DNA of 50,818 nt from Bordetella parapertussis (GCA_945895265.1 CAMDEF010000027.1:1-50818); one strand, 5' to 3'. Positions 26,835-36,191 are shown, numbered from the stretch's first letter. Notes: a model not told the origin generated them from the letters alone. Numbers and translations are program-made.

Positions 26835-27880
26835 ATCAAGAACACGCCCTTACCCGAACTCTGCTTATCAAACAACTGATATGCCTGTTCGGCTTCACTC
26901 AATTTCCAGCGATGCGTAAATAAGCTGTCGACATCGACCTTGCGATCGGCGACGAAGCGCGCGCAATCTGCCTGACCGTTGGTAGAGAAAGTCCAGGATC
27001 CGATCAGCGTCACTTGGCGACGCAACATGTCGGGGCTGACATCAAGCGAGACCGTTCCACCTTCACCCACAAAACACGCTTTGCCCCAAGTCCGTACGCT
27101 TTGTACGGCTTGTTTTCTGGCGTCTGAGGAAGACGAAGCGTCGAGCGTCGCGTGCGCACCCAGTCCCTGTGTCAGTTGGCGAATCGCCGCGACGACATCC
27201 GTATTCTGGGGATTAATGACTTCGCTTGCACCAAAGGCTTTCGCGCGAGCAAGACGCTCTGGGCTCACATCCAAGGCGATTACGCGCGCGCCCATTGCTG
27301 CGGCTAACTGTGTGGCCGACAAGCCCACGGGCCCTTGACCAAAAATCGCGATGGTCTGATCACCTGCCAAATCCAGACGTTTTAATGCCCCCCACGCCGT
27401 ACCGGTTCCGCAGGCAATTGCCGCACCTGTCTCAAACGATAACTCGGGAGGCAGTTCAACGATGGTACTAGCCGGGCACTTCATGTAAGTGGCATGGGCA
27501 CCATTGCCGGTCGCACCATAAATTTCGGCGACGCCTTCGTCGCACAACTGCATCCAGCCTGTTGAACAGTGGGGGCATGCGCCACAGCCGCGGTAGTGAT
27601 GACACATCGCACGTTGTCCCAAATAGGCCTGCTTGGGGTTCACGTTCGAGCCCACCGCCACCACGATACCGCAAGGTTCATGCCCGCCGATGACCGGATC
27701 GGCTGCAGCAAAGCCCAGGGCTTTGGTTGCTTCTCCGGGCGCGGCGCGATAGTACTTTAAGTCGCTACCGCACATACCCGAAGCTTTGATTTCAAGCACA
27801 ACTTCGTTGGGCCCAGGTGTGGGGTCAGCGAATTCGCGCATTTCGATTTTTCTATCACCAACGAAGACGACGCCTTTCAT
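26831..27880 (-). CDS. Zinc-dependent medium-chain alcohol dehydrogenase
   Basis: This 349-aa medium-chain dehydrogenase is of the sorbitol/threonine dehydrogenase type. Catalytic zinc ligands are C37 (GMCGSDLK) and H67-E68 (GGHEPCG). Structural zinc cysteines are C99, C102, C105 and C113 (CGACPHCSTGWMQLC). The NAD(P) motif GQGPVGLSATQLA is near residue 195, with an aspartate at the end of strand 2 (ALDVS) that favours NAD. AAGGA precedes the ATG. It overlaps the tartrate-dehydratase-type gene downstream, so the two act together, probably oxidising a polyhydroxy substrate. Substrate not assignable. Confidence 0.9.
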   Translation of the reverse strand: MKGVVFVGDRKIEMREFADPTPGPNEVVLEIKASGMCGSDLKYYRAAPGEATKALGFAAADPVIGGHEPCGIVVAVGSNVNPKQAYLGQRAMCHHYRGCGACPHCSTGWMQLCDEGVAEIYGATGNGAHATYMKCPASTIVELPPELSFETGAAIACGTGTAWGALKRLDLAGDQTIAIFGQGPVGLSATQLAAAMGARVIALDVSPERLARAKAFGASEVINPQNTDVVAAIRQLTQGLGAHATLDASSSSDARKQAVQSVRTWGKACFVGEGGTVSLDVSPDMLRRQVTLIGSWTFSTNGQADCARFVADRKVDVDSLFTHRWKLSEAEQAYQLFDKQSSGKGVFLM

Positions 27881-28059
27881 GTGTAATCCTTTTTTTAATA
27901 GTTAAATTGTCTCTGATAATTTTTGCTTGCACTATTTTTACTGTTTTCTCAGAAAGAAAGCCCATAAACCATACTGATGCATCCTCTCGATATCACCTGA
28001 CTGCAAGCTTCAGTCATCGTACTTTTCAAAAGTGTGTTGGCTTGAAGGCAGGGAGTCAT

Positions 28060-29541
28060 TCAACGCAAAATAAATGGGTTCGCAGGCGCGCCTTCAGCGT
28101 ACGAAATCCAAACACTCTTGGTTTCAAGATATTGCTGAATCGAGGCCAAACCGCTTTCGCGCCCAAGCCCTGAATGCTTCATGCCGCCAAAAGGCATCAT
28201 GTAGCTCACCGCGCGATAAGTATTGACCCACACCGTACCAGCTTTGAGTGCCGACGACATCCTCATGGCGCGACCGATGTCGCTTGTCCAGATGCCTGCA
28301 GCCAGACCATAAATCGTATCGTTGGCCATTTGAATAGCATGCGCCTCATCCTCAAAACCCATGATGGACAGCACGGGGCCAAACACCTCTTCGCGAGCGA
28401 TACGCATGTTGGGATCAACATCTACAAAAATCGTTGGCTCAACAAACTGACCACCGGGCAAAGCACTGTCAGTGGCTGGGCCACCGCCCAAAATACAACG
28501 CGCGCCCTCAGCCTTAGCAATGTCGATGTAATCCAGAATTTTTTTATACTGACCTGGCGTCGTCACAGGGCCAATGTTGGTATCGGGCGACATCGGGTCA
28601 CCCTTACGCGCCGAAGCCCCTAAGGCCGCGACCTTTTTAGTGAACTCTTCGCGAATCGAGTTTTGCACCAACAAGCGCGAACCCGCGATACACGTTTGAC
28701 CCGTTGCCGCGAAGATTCCCGAGATCACACCGGCTGCGGCTTTGTCTAAGTCGCAATCAGCGAAGACGATATTGGGAGATTTGCCGCCGAGTTCAAGCGA
28801 TACACGCTTCATTGATTGGGCGGCCTGGGCGTAAATTTTTGCGCCCGTTACATCAGAACCAGTGAAGGTAATTTTGGCAACTTGAGGATGATCCACTAAC
28901 GCAGAGCCCGCTTCAGCACCATACCCAGTTACCACGTTAAACACGCCATCTGGAAATCCAGCTTCTTTTGTTAAGGCCGCATACTCGAGCGTGGATACCG
29001 AGGCAAACTCTGAGGGCTTGATCACCACGGCGCATCCTGCAGCAATGGCGGCGGCGCATTTCCAGGCAATGAACAATAAAGGCGAATTCCAAGCGGTTAA
29101 CACCCCCACTACCCCAACCGCTTCGTAGCGGGTGAAGGCAAACATATCAGGCTTGTCAATTGGCATCACCGCGCCTTCGATCTTATCGGCTAAACCGCCG
29201 TAATAGCGAAACCATTCAGGGTGATAGTTGACTTGACCGCGCATCTCGGCCATCAGTTTGCCGTTATCCCGCACTTCGATTTCTGCCAAGCGTTCAGCAT
29301 GCTTTGTGACCAGATCGGCCAAGCGAACCATCAGTTTGCCGCGTTCAGTGGCGGTCATCTTTGACCAAGGGCCTTCGCGCATCGCACGGGCTGCCGCGGC
29401 TACGGCGCGATCGACATCTTGCGCGCAACCTTGGGGAATCCGCGCCCAAGGCTTACCTTGGTAGGGATCAATGCTGTCGATCCATTTTTGACCGATGGGC
29501 TCAACGTACTGACCATCGATGTAGTGATTGTAGGTTTTCAT
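28060..29541 (-). CDS. Aldehyde dehydrogenase (NAD(P)+)
   Basis: This is a full-length aldehyde dehydrogenase (493 aa). The oxyanion asparagine N152 is in TAWNSPLL, catalytic E250 in SLELGGKSP and nucleophile C284 in GQTCIAGSR. The cofactor site includes KPSEFASVSTL and FTGSDVTG. The ATG at 29541 is chosen because GAGG lies 8 bases before it; a longer reading begins 11 codons upstream without such support. It precedes the alcohol dehydrogenase on the same strand by 179 bases, so alcohol-aldehyde-acid oxidation can run within this cluster. The sequence resembles carnitine/betaine-aldehyde and hydroxymuconic-type groups, and the substrate is open. Confidence 0.93.
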   Translation of the reverse strand: MKTYNHYIDGQYVEPIGQKWIDSIDPYQGKPWARIPQGCAQDVDRAVAAAARAMREGPWSKMTATERGKLMVRLADLVTKHAERLAEIEVRDNGKLMAEMRGQVNYHPEWFRYYGGLADKIEGAVMPIDKPDMFAFTRYEAVGVVGVLTAWNSPLLFIAWKCAAAIAAGCAVVIKPSEFASVSTLEYAALTKEAGFPDGVFNVVTGYGAEAGSALVDHPQVAKITFTGSDVTGAKIYAQAAQSMKRVSLELGGKSPNIVFADCDLDKAAAGVISGIFAATGQTCIAGSRLLVQNSIREEFTKKVAALGASARKGDPMSPDTNIGPVTTPGQYKKILDYIDIAKAEGARCILGGGPATDSALPGGQFVEPTIFVDVDPNMRIAREEVFGPVLSIMGFEDEAHAIQMANDTIYGLAAGIWTSDIGRAMRMSSALKAGTVWVNTYRAVSYMMPFGGMKHSGLGRESGLASIQQYLETKSVWISYAEGAPANPFILR

Positions 29542-29715
29542 CTGTATGCCTCGTCTCTCGTCTTTCTGTTGCAAAGAAATCGTTATCTTACCTGCCGACC
29601 GCCTCTAACTAAGCATTCGCACGAACAGGGATCAGTCTATAGTCATACAATGCCTTCATGCGTTTGATCCGTCAAACTTTCGAGGACTTCGCACTCAGCC
29701 TTTATGCTGACTTCG

Positions 29716-30633
29716 CTATTGAAGCAAAGTATTCACATCCTGAGCAATCGTTGTCATCGCTCGATCTGCTGCTTCAACAATGTTGTACAGCCGAATAAAA
29801 CCGTGAGGTAAGCCTGCCATGCGTCTGGTGATCACTGGTACACCTGCTGAAATTAATTTCTTGGCATACACCTCGCCATCATCGCGCAAGACGTCATACT
29901 CTGACGTCAACACCACCGTGCGGGGTAAGCCTTCAATATTCTGTTGCGCCATCGGTGATATTTTTGGATCGCCATGCAGTGAAGCCGGCGCATAATGTTC
30001 AAAAAACCATTGCATATCACGCTTAGTCAGTTGCATACCATCACTGTAATGTTGATATGACTCGGTGTTGAAATTGTGATCCGTCACAGGATAAATCAAC
30101 AACTGGCCTTTAATGGCCACGCGACCTAATAACGAATGCGTTGCCACCGCAGCCAAGTTGCCGCCTGCACTATCGCCACCAACCAGCAAGGGTACCGTGG
30201 CACCCACCAAGTCTTTCATATGCTCAGACGCCCAAACAATCGCGTCTTCACTATCATTAATCCCTGCTGGAAAAGGATGCTCGGGTGCTAAGCGATAGTC
30301 GGGCAACAGCACCGCGCACTGGCTGCGTTTGGCTAACGCGCGTGCCATCGCATCAAAGTCGTCGATCGTGCCGATGACCCAACCGCCCCCGTGAAGGTAA
30401 ACGATCAAGCCCTTGACCTCAGCGCTAGGTACAAACAGTCTTGCGGCCATTGAACCCGCGCGCGTCGGGATCGCTAAATCTTTCACCTGATGGATATCGG
30501 GACCCTTACCAAGCGCAGCACGCGTTGCGCCCGTCATATCCCTGGCATCTTGCGGGGATCCAGCGGATAAGGCAGGCCGGCCCGCCGCCGCCATTTTGGC
30601 AAAAAGTTGAGCGATCGTTGTATCTAATGGCAT
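29716..30633 (-). CDS. Alpha/beta hydrolase, hormone-sensitive-lipase (type IV esterase) family
   Basis: This 305-aa esterase has the HSL-family oxyanion motif HGGGW (81-85) and nucleophile motif GDSAGG with S155. The acid is expected in the SEYDVLRDDGE region and the histidine in GLPHGFIRL. It hydrolyses short-chain esters in the cytoplasm; no signal peptide is visible. GAGAG is near the ATG. It lies 174 bases upstream of the aldehyde dehydrogenase on the same strand, so it could release an alcohol or acid for the downstream dehydrogenases. Confidence 0.9.
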   Translation of the reverse strand: MPLDTTIAQLFAKMAAAGRPALSAGSPQDARDMTGATRAALGKGPDIHQVKDLAIPTRAGSMAARLFVPSAEVKGLIVYLHGGGWVIGTIDDFDAMARALAKRSQCAVLLPDYRLAPEHPFPAGINDSEDAIVWASEHMKDLVGATVPLLVGGDSAGGNLAAVATHSLLGRVAIKGQLLIYPVTDHNFNTESYQHYSDGMQLTKRDMQWFFEHYAPASLHGDPKISPMAQQNIEGLPRTVVLTSEYDVLRDDGEVYAKKLISAGVPVITRRMAGLPHGFIRLYNIVEAADRAMTTIAQDVNTLLQ

Positions 30634-30798
30634 AGCGCGGCTCTCTGATTGATTGCTTAATTTATCAAAATTTAGTCAGCTGTATTAAACGACGGTAAGT
30701 CAGTGAGTTAGTCACCCACAAACTACAACTTGCGCAGGCGAGGCTTTCTATCACAACGCCCTCGATATTTAGTGACAAGTTCCGGCAGATTGGGATTA

Positions 30799-31779
30799 TT
30801 ACTCCGGTTTGATCCCAGCATCTTTGGCAACCTTGCCCCAGCGTGCTTGTTCTTTTTGGATATAGTCGCCGAATTGCTCGGGGGTCCAGGGCGTTGGTAC
30901 CGCGCTAAATTGAGCAAACTTTTCAGTGACCTCGGCAGATGCCAAGACTTTATTCATCGCTGCGTTAATCTTTTTAACGATGTCTTTTGGGGTGCCTGCG
31001 GGTACCAAAATGCCCTGCCAAGAGCTGATGTCTACACCCGAGTAGCCTGACTCATTGACGGTCGGGATATTAGGTGCAACTTTTGAGCGCACCGGTGTGG
31101 TGATTGCCAGACCGCGCGCCTTACCCGAGGCCACCTGAGGATAGATACTTGAGAATGGATCAAACAAGACTTGAATCTGCCCACCTATTAAATCTGTGAC
31201 AGCTGGCGCACTCCCTTTATAAGGAATGTGATTCATCTTGATACCCGCAAGCCCAGAAAAAAACTCAACGGCCAAATGAATGGAAGTGCCCGCCGTGCCG
31301 TAATTTAATTTACCTGGATTGGCTTTCGCATAGGCCACCAGCTCGGCCAGAGTCGCAGCAGGTACGGTTGGGTGCACTGCAATCAACAAAGGTTGCACCG
31401 CCACCATACCAACTGGATCAAAGCTTTTTAAAGGATCGTAATTGAGCTTGGCCATCGTCCATTGGTTAATCGCCATGGTACTGATGTTGCCCATGACCCA
31501 GGTATAGCCGTCAGCAGGGCTGCGAGCAACCACCTCGGCACCGATCGCCCCACTCGCACCGGCGCGGTTTTCGGCGACCACCGTTTGACCGAGCTCATCG
31601 GTGAGCTTGGCTGCCATGGTTCGGGCCACAATGTCAGTCACGCCAGCTGGTGGGAAAGGAATCACCAGTTTGATACTGCGCTCTGGGTAAGACTGCGCCT
31701 GTGCTGCGAAGGCGCCCAGCGTTAAGGCCACTGCTGCCACGTGCGCGAATATAAATTTGCCAATCGTTGGGATGTGCAT
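30799..31779 (-). CDS. Bug-family (TctC-type) tripartite tricarboxylate transporter receptor
   Basis: This is a periplasmic solute-binding protein of the Bug family (326 aa from the chosen start). The signal peptide ends near AAQAQS. The mature protein shows YPERSIKLVIPFPPAGVTD, a GASGAIGAEVVARSPADGYT block, MNHIPYKGSAPAVTDLIGGQ and a C-terminal WGKVAKDAGIKPE. These are the standard landmarks for binding small carboxylates or amides through a bridging water. Start 31779 gives a normal signal peptide; a version 12 codons longer has no better signal. No tctA or tctB gene is adjacent, so it is an orphan receptor. Confidence 0.9.
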   Translation of the reverse strand: MHIPTIGKFIFAHVAAVALTLGAFAAQAQSYPERSIKLVIPFPPAGVTDIVARTMAAKLTDELGQTVVAENRAGASGAIGAEVVARSPADGYTWVMGNISTMAINQWTMAKLNYDPLKSFDPVGMVAVQPLLIAVHPTVPAATLAELVAYAKANPGKLNYGTAGTSIHLAVEFFSGLAGIKMNHIPYKGSAPAVTDLIGGQIQVLFDPFSSIYPQVASGKARGLAITTPVRSKVAPNIPTVNESGYSGVDISSWQGILVPAGTPKDIVKKINAAMNKVLASAEVTEKFAQFSAVPTPWTPEQFGDYIQKEQARWGKVAKDAGIKPE

Positions 31780-31845
31780 AGTGTTGTCTCGATTATTTTT
31801 AGGTATTGCCTGCAATGCTAACGAACAATGGTCAGTCGTTCAAGA

Positions 31846-32349
31846 CTAATCACACGAAAAAACAATATCGGTACCATTGTCGCCCTCGTACAGATCACCC
31901 ACAAACGCCAGGCCGATCCACTCCCAACCGTGCTCAGACAGCCAGTCTTGATAGACTTGCTCTGACAAGTCGCGGGTTGAGGGCATCTCAAAACGAACCG
32001 TCACACTTAAGGTCAAGCCGTTTTCGTCGCCATCTATTGCCCACTCGGTATTATCTTCAGTCAAGGCGATTTCAACGACACCGGTATTGCGCCCAAGCGA
32101 CAAGCCCTGCTTCTTGAATAAGCCACCCGTGAAATAGTTGACGTCAAGCTGCAGCGGCTGCAAAGCCTGCCAGGCAGCCAGCTTGAGGCGCTTGCGTTCG
32201 GCTGGTCCCGAGGCAGCATTGGCTGCCAACAACAACTCAGACGCATCGCTGATCTTGCCATAATCCTCATCATCATCAATCTCATCCTCAGGGGGGAGAT
32301 TGACTTTCAGGCCTGTGATGGTCCATTCAAATTTGGCGACTCTGGTCAT
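31846..32349 (-). CDS. Hypothetical acidic protein, 167 aa
   Basis: I do not recognise this protein. It is soluble-looking and acidic, with an EDEIDDDEDYG stretch near residue 20. It has alternating hydrophobic segments such as GVVEIALTEDNTEWAIDGD and LTLSVTVRFEMP that suggest beta structure, and it ends AFVGDLYEGDNGTDIVFSCD. No signal peptide or membrane segment is seen. Codon pattern and lack of a competing frame support a real gene. No strong Shine-Dalgarno precedes the ATG. It lies 66 bases upstream of the Bug receptor on the same strand and diverges from the small-protein/DUF2335 pair. Confidence 0.65.
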   Translation of the reverse strand: MTRVAKFEWTITGLKVNLPPEDEIDDDEDYGKISDASELLLAANAASGPAERKRLKLAAWQALQPLQLDVNYFTGGLFKKQGLSLGRNTGVVEIALTEDNTEWAIDGDENGLTLSVTVRFEMPSTRDLSEQVYQDWLSEHGWEWIGLAFVGDLYEGDNGTDIVFSCD

Positions 32350-32475
32350 GGTGATGAGCTAACGATTATTTGGTGAAAAAGATGACTGCATTATGCCCTG
32401 AAGCTGCGCAAAGGGTAAAAAGACGCGTTGGCGGTCTCCTGTTGCAATTTCTTACAACCTGAACCGCGATTGATC

Positions 32476-32488
32476 GCTAAAATTTAGC
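32476..32488. promoter_or_regulatory. Perfect palindrome upstream of the small-protein/DUF2335 pair
   Basis: GCTAAA-A-TTTAGC is a perfect 13-base dyad about 37 bases upstream of the GTG start at 32526, just after a TTGATC that could be a -35 element. It may be an operator. No regulator is assigned. Confidence 0.35.
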
Positions 32489-32525
32489 TATCTGACTTAT
32501 TTTTGCCTTACCAAGGAGGCTCACG

Positions 32526-32729
32526 GTGAAATCTTTACGCTCACTATTCACGAAATTATATTTTTCCGCTCACAAACCTTTTAAAAAAGAGGGTCGAGCC
32601 AAGCTGTCTAAAGAAGCCTATACACAACACGACTTTTCCCGAGTTATGGCCGATATGCGGCTAATCGGCCAAGACTTGAATCACACAACAAAACGCACCT
32701 TGGATCAGTATGGTCAGTCGTCATACTAA
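32526..32729 (+). CDS. Hypothetical small basic protein, 67 aa
   Basis: I do not recognise this family. The GTG start is preceded by a perfect AGGAGG 6 bases upstream, the strongest ribosome-binding site in this part of the window, which argues for real translation. The protein is rich in lysine and arginine (FKKEGRAKLSKEAYTQHDFS), with a short hydrophobic N-terminus and no membrane helix. It overlaps the DUF2335 gene by 20 bases, so the two are probably translationally coupled. Confidence 0.6.
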   Translation: MKSLRSLFTKLYFSAHKPFKKEGRAKLSKEAYTQHDFSRVMADMRLIGQDLNHTTKRTLDQYGQSSY

Positions 32730-33102
32730 GGCGCACTCGCGCGATTCTGGCCAAGAACTTACCCTATCATCAACCACGGCAGACTGCCCACTTTTACCAA
32801 TTGAACAGCTCGAACGGCTCGCTCGCATTGCACCTGAGCGGGTCAACTGGGTTTTTGAACAAACATCCATTGAATCTGCGCATCGACGCAACGAACATCG
32901 CCGCGTACACACGCTTATCTTCTCAGAACGTTTAATGAGTATTTTTTGTGCGCTCATTGTTGCACTCGCAGGCTTAGCCTCAGCCTTATATTGCGCCATC
33001 ATCAATAAAGAAATCGCCGCCTCCGTGCTCGGAGGGGCGACTCTAGTCGGTATGGTGACCGCTTTTATCGCAGGCAAAAAACCAGCCGAGAAAACGACTT
33101 AG
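32710..33102 (+). CDS. DUF2335 membrane protein
   Basis: This 130-aa protein fits the DUF2335 pattern. A cytoplasmic part has an acid-rich LPIEQLERLARIAPERVNWV block, then a helical HRR-rich stretch (ESAHRRNEHRRVH). Two transmembrane helices follow at about 75-95 and 100-120, with a short basic tail GKKPAEKTT. DUF2335 proteins have no established function and occur sporadically, often in accessory regions. Its start lies inside the preceding small gene. Its 3' end overlaps by four bases the convergent monooxygenase gene. Confidence 0.7.
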   Translation: MVSRHTKAHSRDSGQELTLSSTTADCPLLPIEQLERLARIAPERVNWVFEQTSIESAHRRNEHRRVHTLIFSERLMSIFCALIVALAGLASALYCAIINKEIAASVLGGATLVGMVTAFIAGKKPAEKTT

Positions 33103-34715
33103 CGGGCCAACACCATACCGCGGTATCCCTCAGCTGCCACTTGGTCGCAGATGACGCGGTATTTATCTAAGCCGGCAACGTAAGGCATAAACACCCTGGG
33201 TTTGCCCGGGATGTTGGCACCGACATACCAAGAATTTGCCAATGGGTACAGGGTTGAGTCGCCAACCTCATTCACGTGCTTGACCCACTTCTCTTCTGCA
33301 TCTAAGTCAGCCTCGACACGCGCGTATTGATTCTCTTTGACATATTTGAGCAGATCAAAAATCCAATCCACGTGCTGCTCAATCGCCGAAATCATATTGG
33401 TTTTGACTGACGGGCTACCGGGGCCTGTGATGATCAACATGTTCGGAAAACCAGCCGTCATCAAACCAAGGTAGGTCTTGGGGCCTTCTGACCATTTTTT
33501 GCGTAACTCGGCACCGTCAGTGACTTGGATATCGATATCCATAATCGCGCCAGTCATGGCATCAAAGCCTGTTGCAAAGATGATGGCATCAAACTCGTAT
33601 TCGGCTTCAGTGGTTTTGATGCCCTTCTCGGTGATCTCAACAATCGGCGCATTTTTGATATTGACGAGGGTGACGTTTGGTCGATTGAACGTCTCAAAAT
33701 AATCGGTATCTAGCGGCAAACGTTTGGTACCAATGTAGTGATCATTGGGGCATAAGATCTCAGCGACCTTGGCGTCTTTGACGATCGTACGAATTTTTCG
33801 GCGTACAAACTCAGAGACCGCCTCGTTGGCGTCTTTATTGACCAGCAGATCTTTGTAAGAGTACAAAAAGCTGATGTTGCCACCAGTGTTCCACTTTTTC
33901 TCAAAGCTCTGTTCGCGAGCTTCTTCAGAATCTTCAAGTACGTTTTTAGTCGGTGGCGGATAGCCAGAAATCCCAAAGGGTGTTTTATTGGCTTCAGCGC
34001 GCGCCTCTTTATAGCGGGCCTTATGCTTTTTGATGGTTTCTTCAGGCAGTTTGTAATTCACAGAGGGCACGCTGAAGTTTGCGGTACGCTGAAACACATG
34101 CAAATGTTTGGCTTCTTTAGCCACCACCGGAATCGTTTGAATACCCGACGCGCCGGTACCGATGATACCTACGCGCTTGCCGGCGAAATCAACTTTGTCG
34201 TGCGGCCATTGACCAGTGTGGTACCACTTACCTTTAAAGTTGTTCAGCCCTTTAAAGTCGGGCACACGCGGCAGAGACAAATTGCCAGACGCCATGATGC
34301 AGAAGTTGGCCGACACGACCTCACCAGTGGTGGTGGTTAAGGTCCAATTATTTGTCTGGCGATTAAACACTGCGGATTTGACCCGTGTGTTGAACTGAAT
34401 ATCACGGCGCAAATCAAATCGATCGGCAACGTGGTTAGCGTACTTCAAGATATCTGGCTGCGCGGCAAAACGCTCTGGCCACTCCCACTCTTGCTGCAAG
34501 TCGTCTGAAAACGAATACGAGTACTCAAGACTTTCAACGTCGCAACGCGCACCGGGATAGCGGTTCCAGTACCAGGTGCCACCGACGCCGTCGCCTGCCT
34601 CAAGCACTTTGACGCGAAGCTTGAGTTCACGCAAGCGGTGTAGTGTGTACAGGCCGGCAAAACCCGCGCCAATTACGACGACATCATATTGTGAGGCTGG
34701 TGCTGCTGAAGTCAT
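33099..34715 (-). CDS. Flavin-containing / Baeyer-Villiger-type monooxygenase
   Basis: This 538-aa class B flavoprotein monooxygenase uses NADPH and oxygen. The FAD motif GAGFAG is at 16-21 and the NADPH motif GTGASG at 186-191. Between them is FKGKWYHTGQWPHD (160-173), which matches the Baeyer-Villiger fingerprint FxGxxxHxxxWP. GGTWYWNRYPGARCD is also typical of cyclohexanone-monooxygenase-like enzymes. GGAG precedes the ATG. The likely reaction is insertion of oxygen beside a ketone to give an ester, which the esterase at 29.7 kb could hydrolyse. That link is inference, because the genes are not adjacent. Confidence 0.92.
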   Translation of the reverse strand: MTSAAPASQYDVVVIGAGFAGLYTLHRLRELKLRVKVLEAGDGVGGTWYWNRYPGARCDVESLEYSYSFSDDLQQEWEWPERFAAQPDILKYANHVADRFDLRRDIQFNTRVKSAVFNRQTNNWTLTTTTGEVVSANFCIMASGNLSLPRVPDFKGLNNFKGKWYHTGQWPHDKVDFAGKRVGIIGTGASGIQTIPVVAKEAKHLHVFQRTANFSVPSVNYKLPEETIKKHKARYKEARAEANKTPFGISGYPPPTKNVLEDSEEAREQSFEKKWNTGGNISFLYSYKDLLVNKDANEAVSEFVRRKIRTIVKDAKVAEILCPNDHYIGTKRLPLDTDYFETFNRPNVTLVNIKNAPIVEITEKGIKTTEAEYEFDAIIFATGFDAMTGAIMDIDIQVTDGAELRKKWSEGPKTYLGLMTAGFPNMLIITGPGSPSVKTNMISAIEQHVDWIFDLLKYVKENQYARVEADLDAEEKWVKHVNEVGDSTLYPLANSWYVGANIPGKPRVFMPYVAGLDKYRVICDQVAAEGYRGMVLAR

Positions 34716-35172
34716 TGCTGTTTCTCCGATCTAGCTGTTTTAAATTCGACTGTTTCAACTACAAAGTTTGCCAGGCCACTTCGGTCTTCACCACGTTCTG
34801 ATCAAAACCGCCCATATTCTGTGTCTATAGTCTAAACGGATTTTGATAGATGCCCAAGTCTCACAAGACTGTGCGCCGCAATTTTAATTTTTCATAGCAA
34901 ATATTGCGTCTTGCGGCACTGCAGCATGACGCTTGGATAACTTGAGATCTGACGATGAATACGGGATCGTTCGCTGCGCTCAACATGCAGTCAGTCAAAT
35001 CTTGCAGGCTCTGCCAAGCACAACAGATCACATTTTGGACTTTCAGCCTTGGGCAGGCCGTCGCATCTTGCACTTTCTGCAAAACCCAGTAATCTAGTCC
35101 TCACAACTCAGGATCCCCCACAAATAGCGTGTCGTAAAAAAACCGGATCCATACAAACTGACCGAGACAGCC
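34716..35172. other. 457-base gap without a confident gene
   Basis: The stretch lies between two divergent genes. One + frame stays open from about 34930 to 35094 and reads RLDNLRSDDEYGIVRCAQHA onward, ending HFLQNPVI; this might be a decayed gene end. The opposite strand has a cysteine-rich 73-codon frame with no similarity I recognise. Neither has a ribosome-binding site. Promoters for the monooxygenase and the Bug gene must lie at its ends. Confidence 0.4.
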
Positions 35173-36165
35173 ATGACAGCCAATAGACTCTTCTCATTGA
35201 TCGCCTTAGCGACCGCTTTAAGCACGACTCACCTCGTGCAGGCCGCGGATCCCGCGACAAACTACCCTTCTCAAACCGTAAAAATCGTCGTCCCGTATAC
35301 GCCGGGCGGTATCACTGATTTACTAGGCCGTGCATTAGCCAGTCGCTTAGAAAAAAAGTGGGGGCAATCAGTTGTTGTTGAGAATAAGTCAGGTGGCTCT
35401 GAGGCCATCGGGGCTGCATTTGTTGCCAAGAGTAAACCAGATGGATACACCGTTTTTATTGCGAGCGATGCTGCGTTTTTGGTGAATCCGCTGCTTAGGA
35501 AAGGCCTGAACTACAACCCCGAAACAGACTTTGAGCCAATTATGCGCTTAGCAGAAGGCTTGGCCTTCTTCGTGGTGAGGCCAGACCTGAACATCAGCAG
35601 CTTAAAAGAGCTGTTGGCGCTGGCTCAGGCGAAGCCTGGGCAGGTGACTTTTGGCTCAGAGGCCGTCGGTAGCCCATCAGAGTTTCGTATGCGACTCTTG
35701 GGCGGCCTAACTGGAGGGTACAAAATGAATCACATTCCGTACAACGGAATGGTGCCTATTATCAGTGACATGCTTGGCGGACGGGTCGATAGCGCCTGGC
35801 TGCCACCCCACTTAGCCAGACCGCAAATTGAGGCGAAAACCTTACGGCCCCTCGCCACGAACGGCACTAAACGCAATTGGATGTTTCCAGAGGTACCGAC
35901 ACTTACCGAACTAGGTTTTAACCAGACCGATTTAAGTTTCAAAATGATGTTGGTCGCCCCTGCCGGTACCCCAAAACCCATTGTCGATAAAATTGCGCGC
36001 GATGTGCTTGAGGTCATGCAAACGCCAGACTTCAACGAAAAATACGTTCGCTTTAACGGCTACACCGGTATCGCAAGCTCACCTCAAGAATTTCAAGATT
36101 ATTTGGTAAAAACACGACCATTTCTCAAACAGATGGTCAAAGATGCAGGCTTTGAACCTCAATAA
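35173..36165 (+). CDS. Bug-family (TctC-type) solute-binding protein
   Basis: This is a periplasmic Bug receptor (330 aa) with a signal peptide ending near VQAAD. Landmarks are YPSQTVKIVVPYTPGGITDL, ENKSGGSEAIGAAFVAKSKP, MNHIPYNGMVPIISDMLGGR and a C-terminal QMVKDAGFEPQ. The serine-rich NKSGGSEAIG loop differs from the usual PGAGxxIG. It is a single gene, transcribed away from the monooxygenase and closed by a hairpin terminator. The ligand is unknown, with carboxylates most common in the family. Confidence 0.9.
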   Translation: MTANRLFSLIALATALSTTHLVQAADPATNYPSQTVKIVVPYTPGGITDLLGRALASRLEKKWGQSVVVENKSGGSEAIGAAFVAKSKPDGYTVFIASDAAFLVNPLLRKGLNYNPETDFEPIMRLAEGLAFFVVRPDLNISSLKELLALAQAKPGQVTFGSEAVGSPSEFRMRLLGGLTGGYKMNHIPYNGMVPIISDMLGGRVDSAWLPPHLARPQIEAKTLRPLATNGTKRNWMFPEVPTLTELGFNQTDLSFKMMLVAPAGTPKPIVDKIARDVLEVMQTPDFNEKYVRFNGYTGIASSPQEFQDYLVKTRPFLKQMVKDAGFEPQ

Positions 36166-36191
36166 TTAAGACAGCGTTTGCAGCTTGATCG

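Noticed and set aside
34861..35082. 73-codon - strand frame
   Set aside because: No ribosome-binding site, odd cysteine-rich composition and no recognisable similarity.
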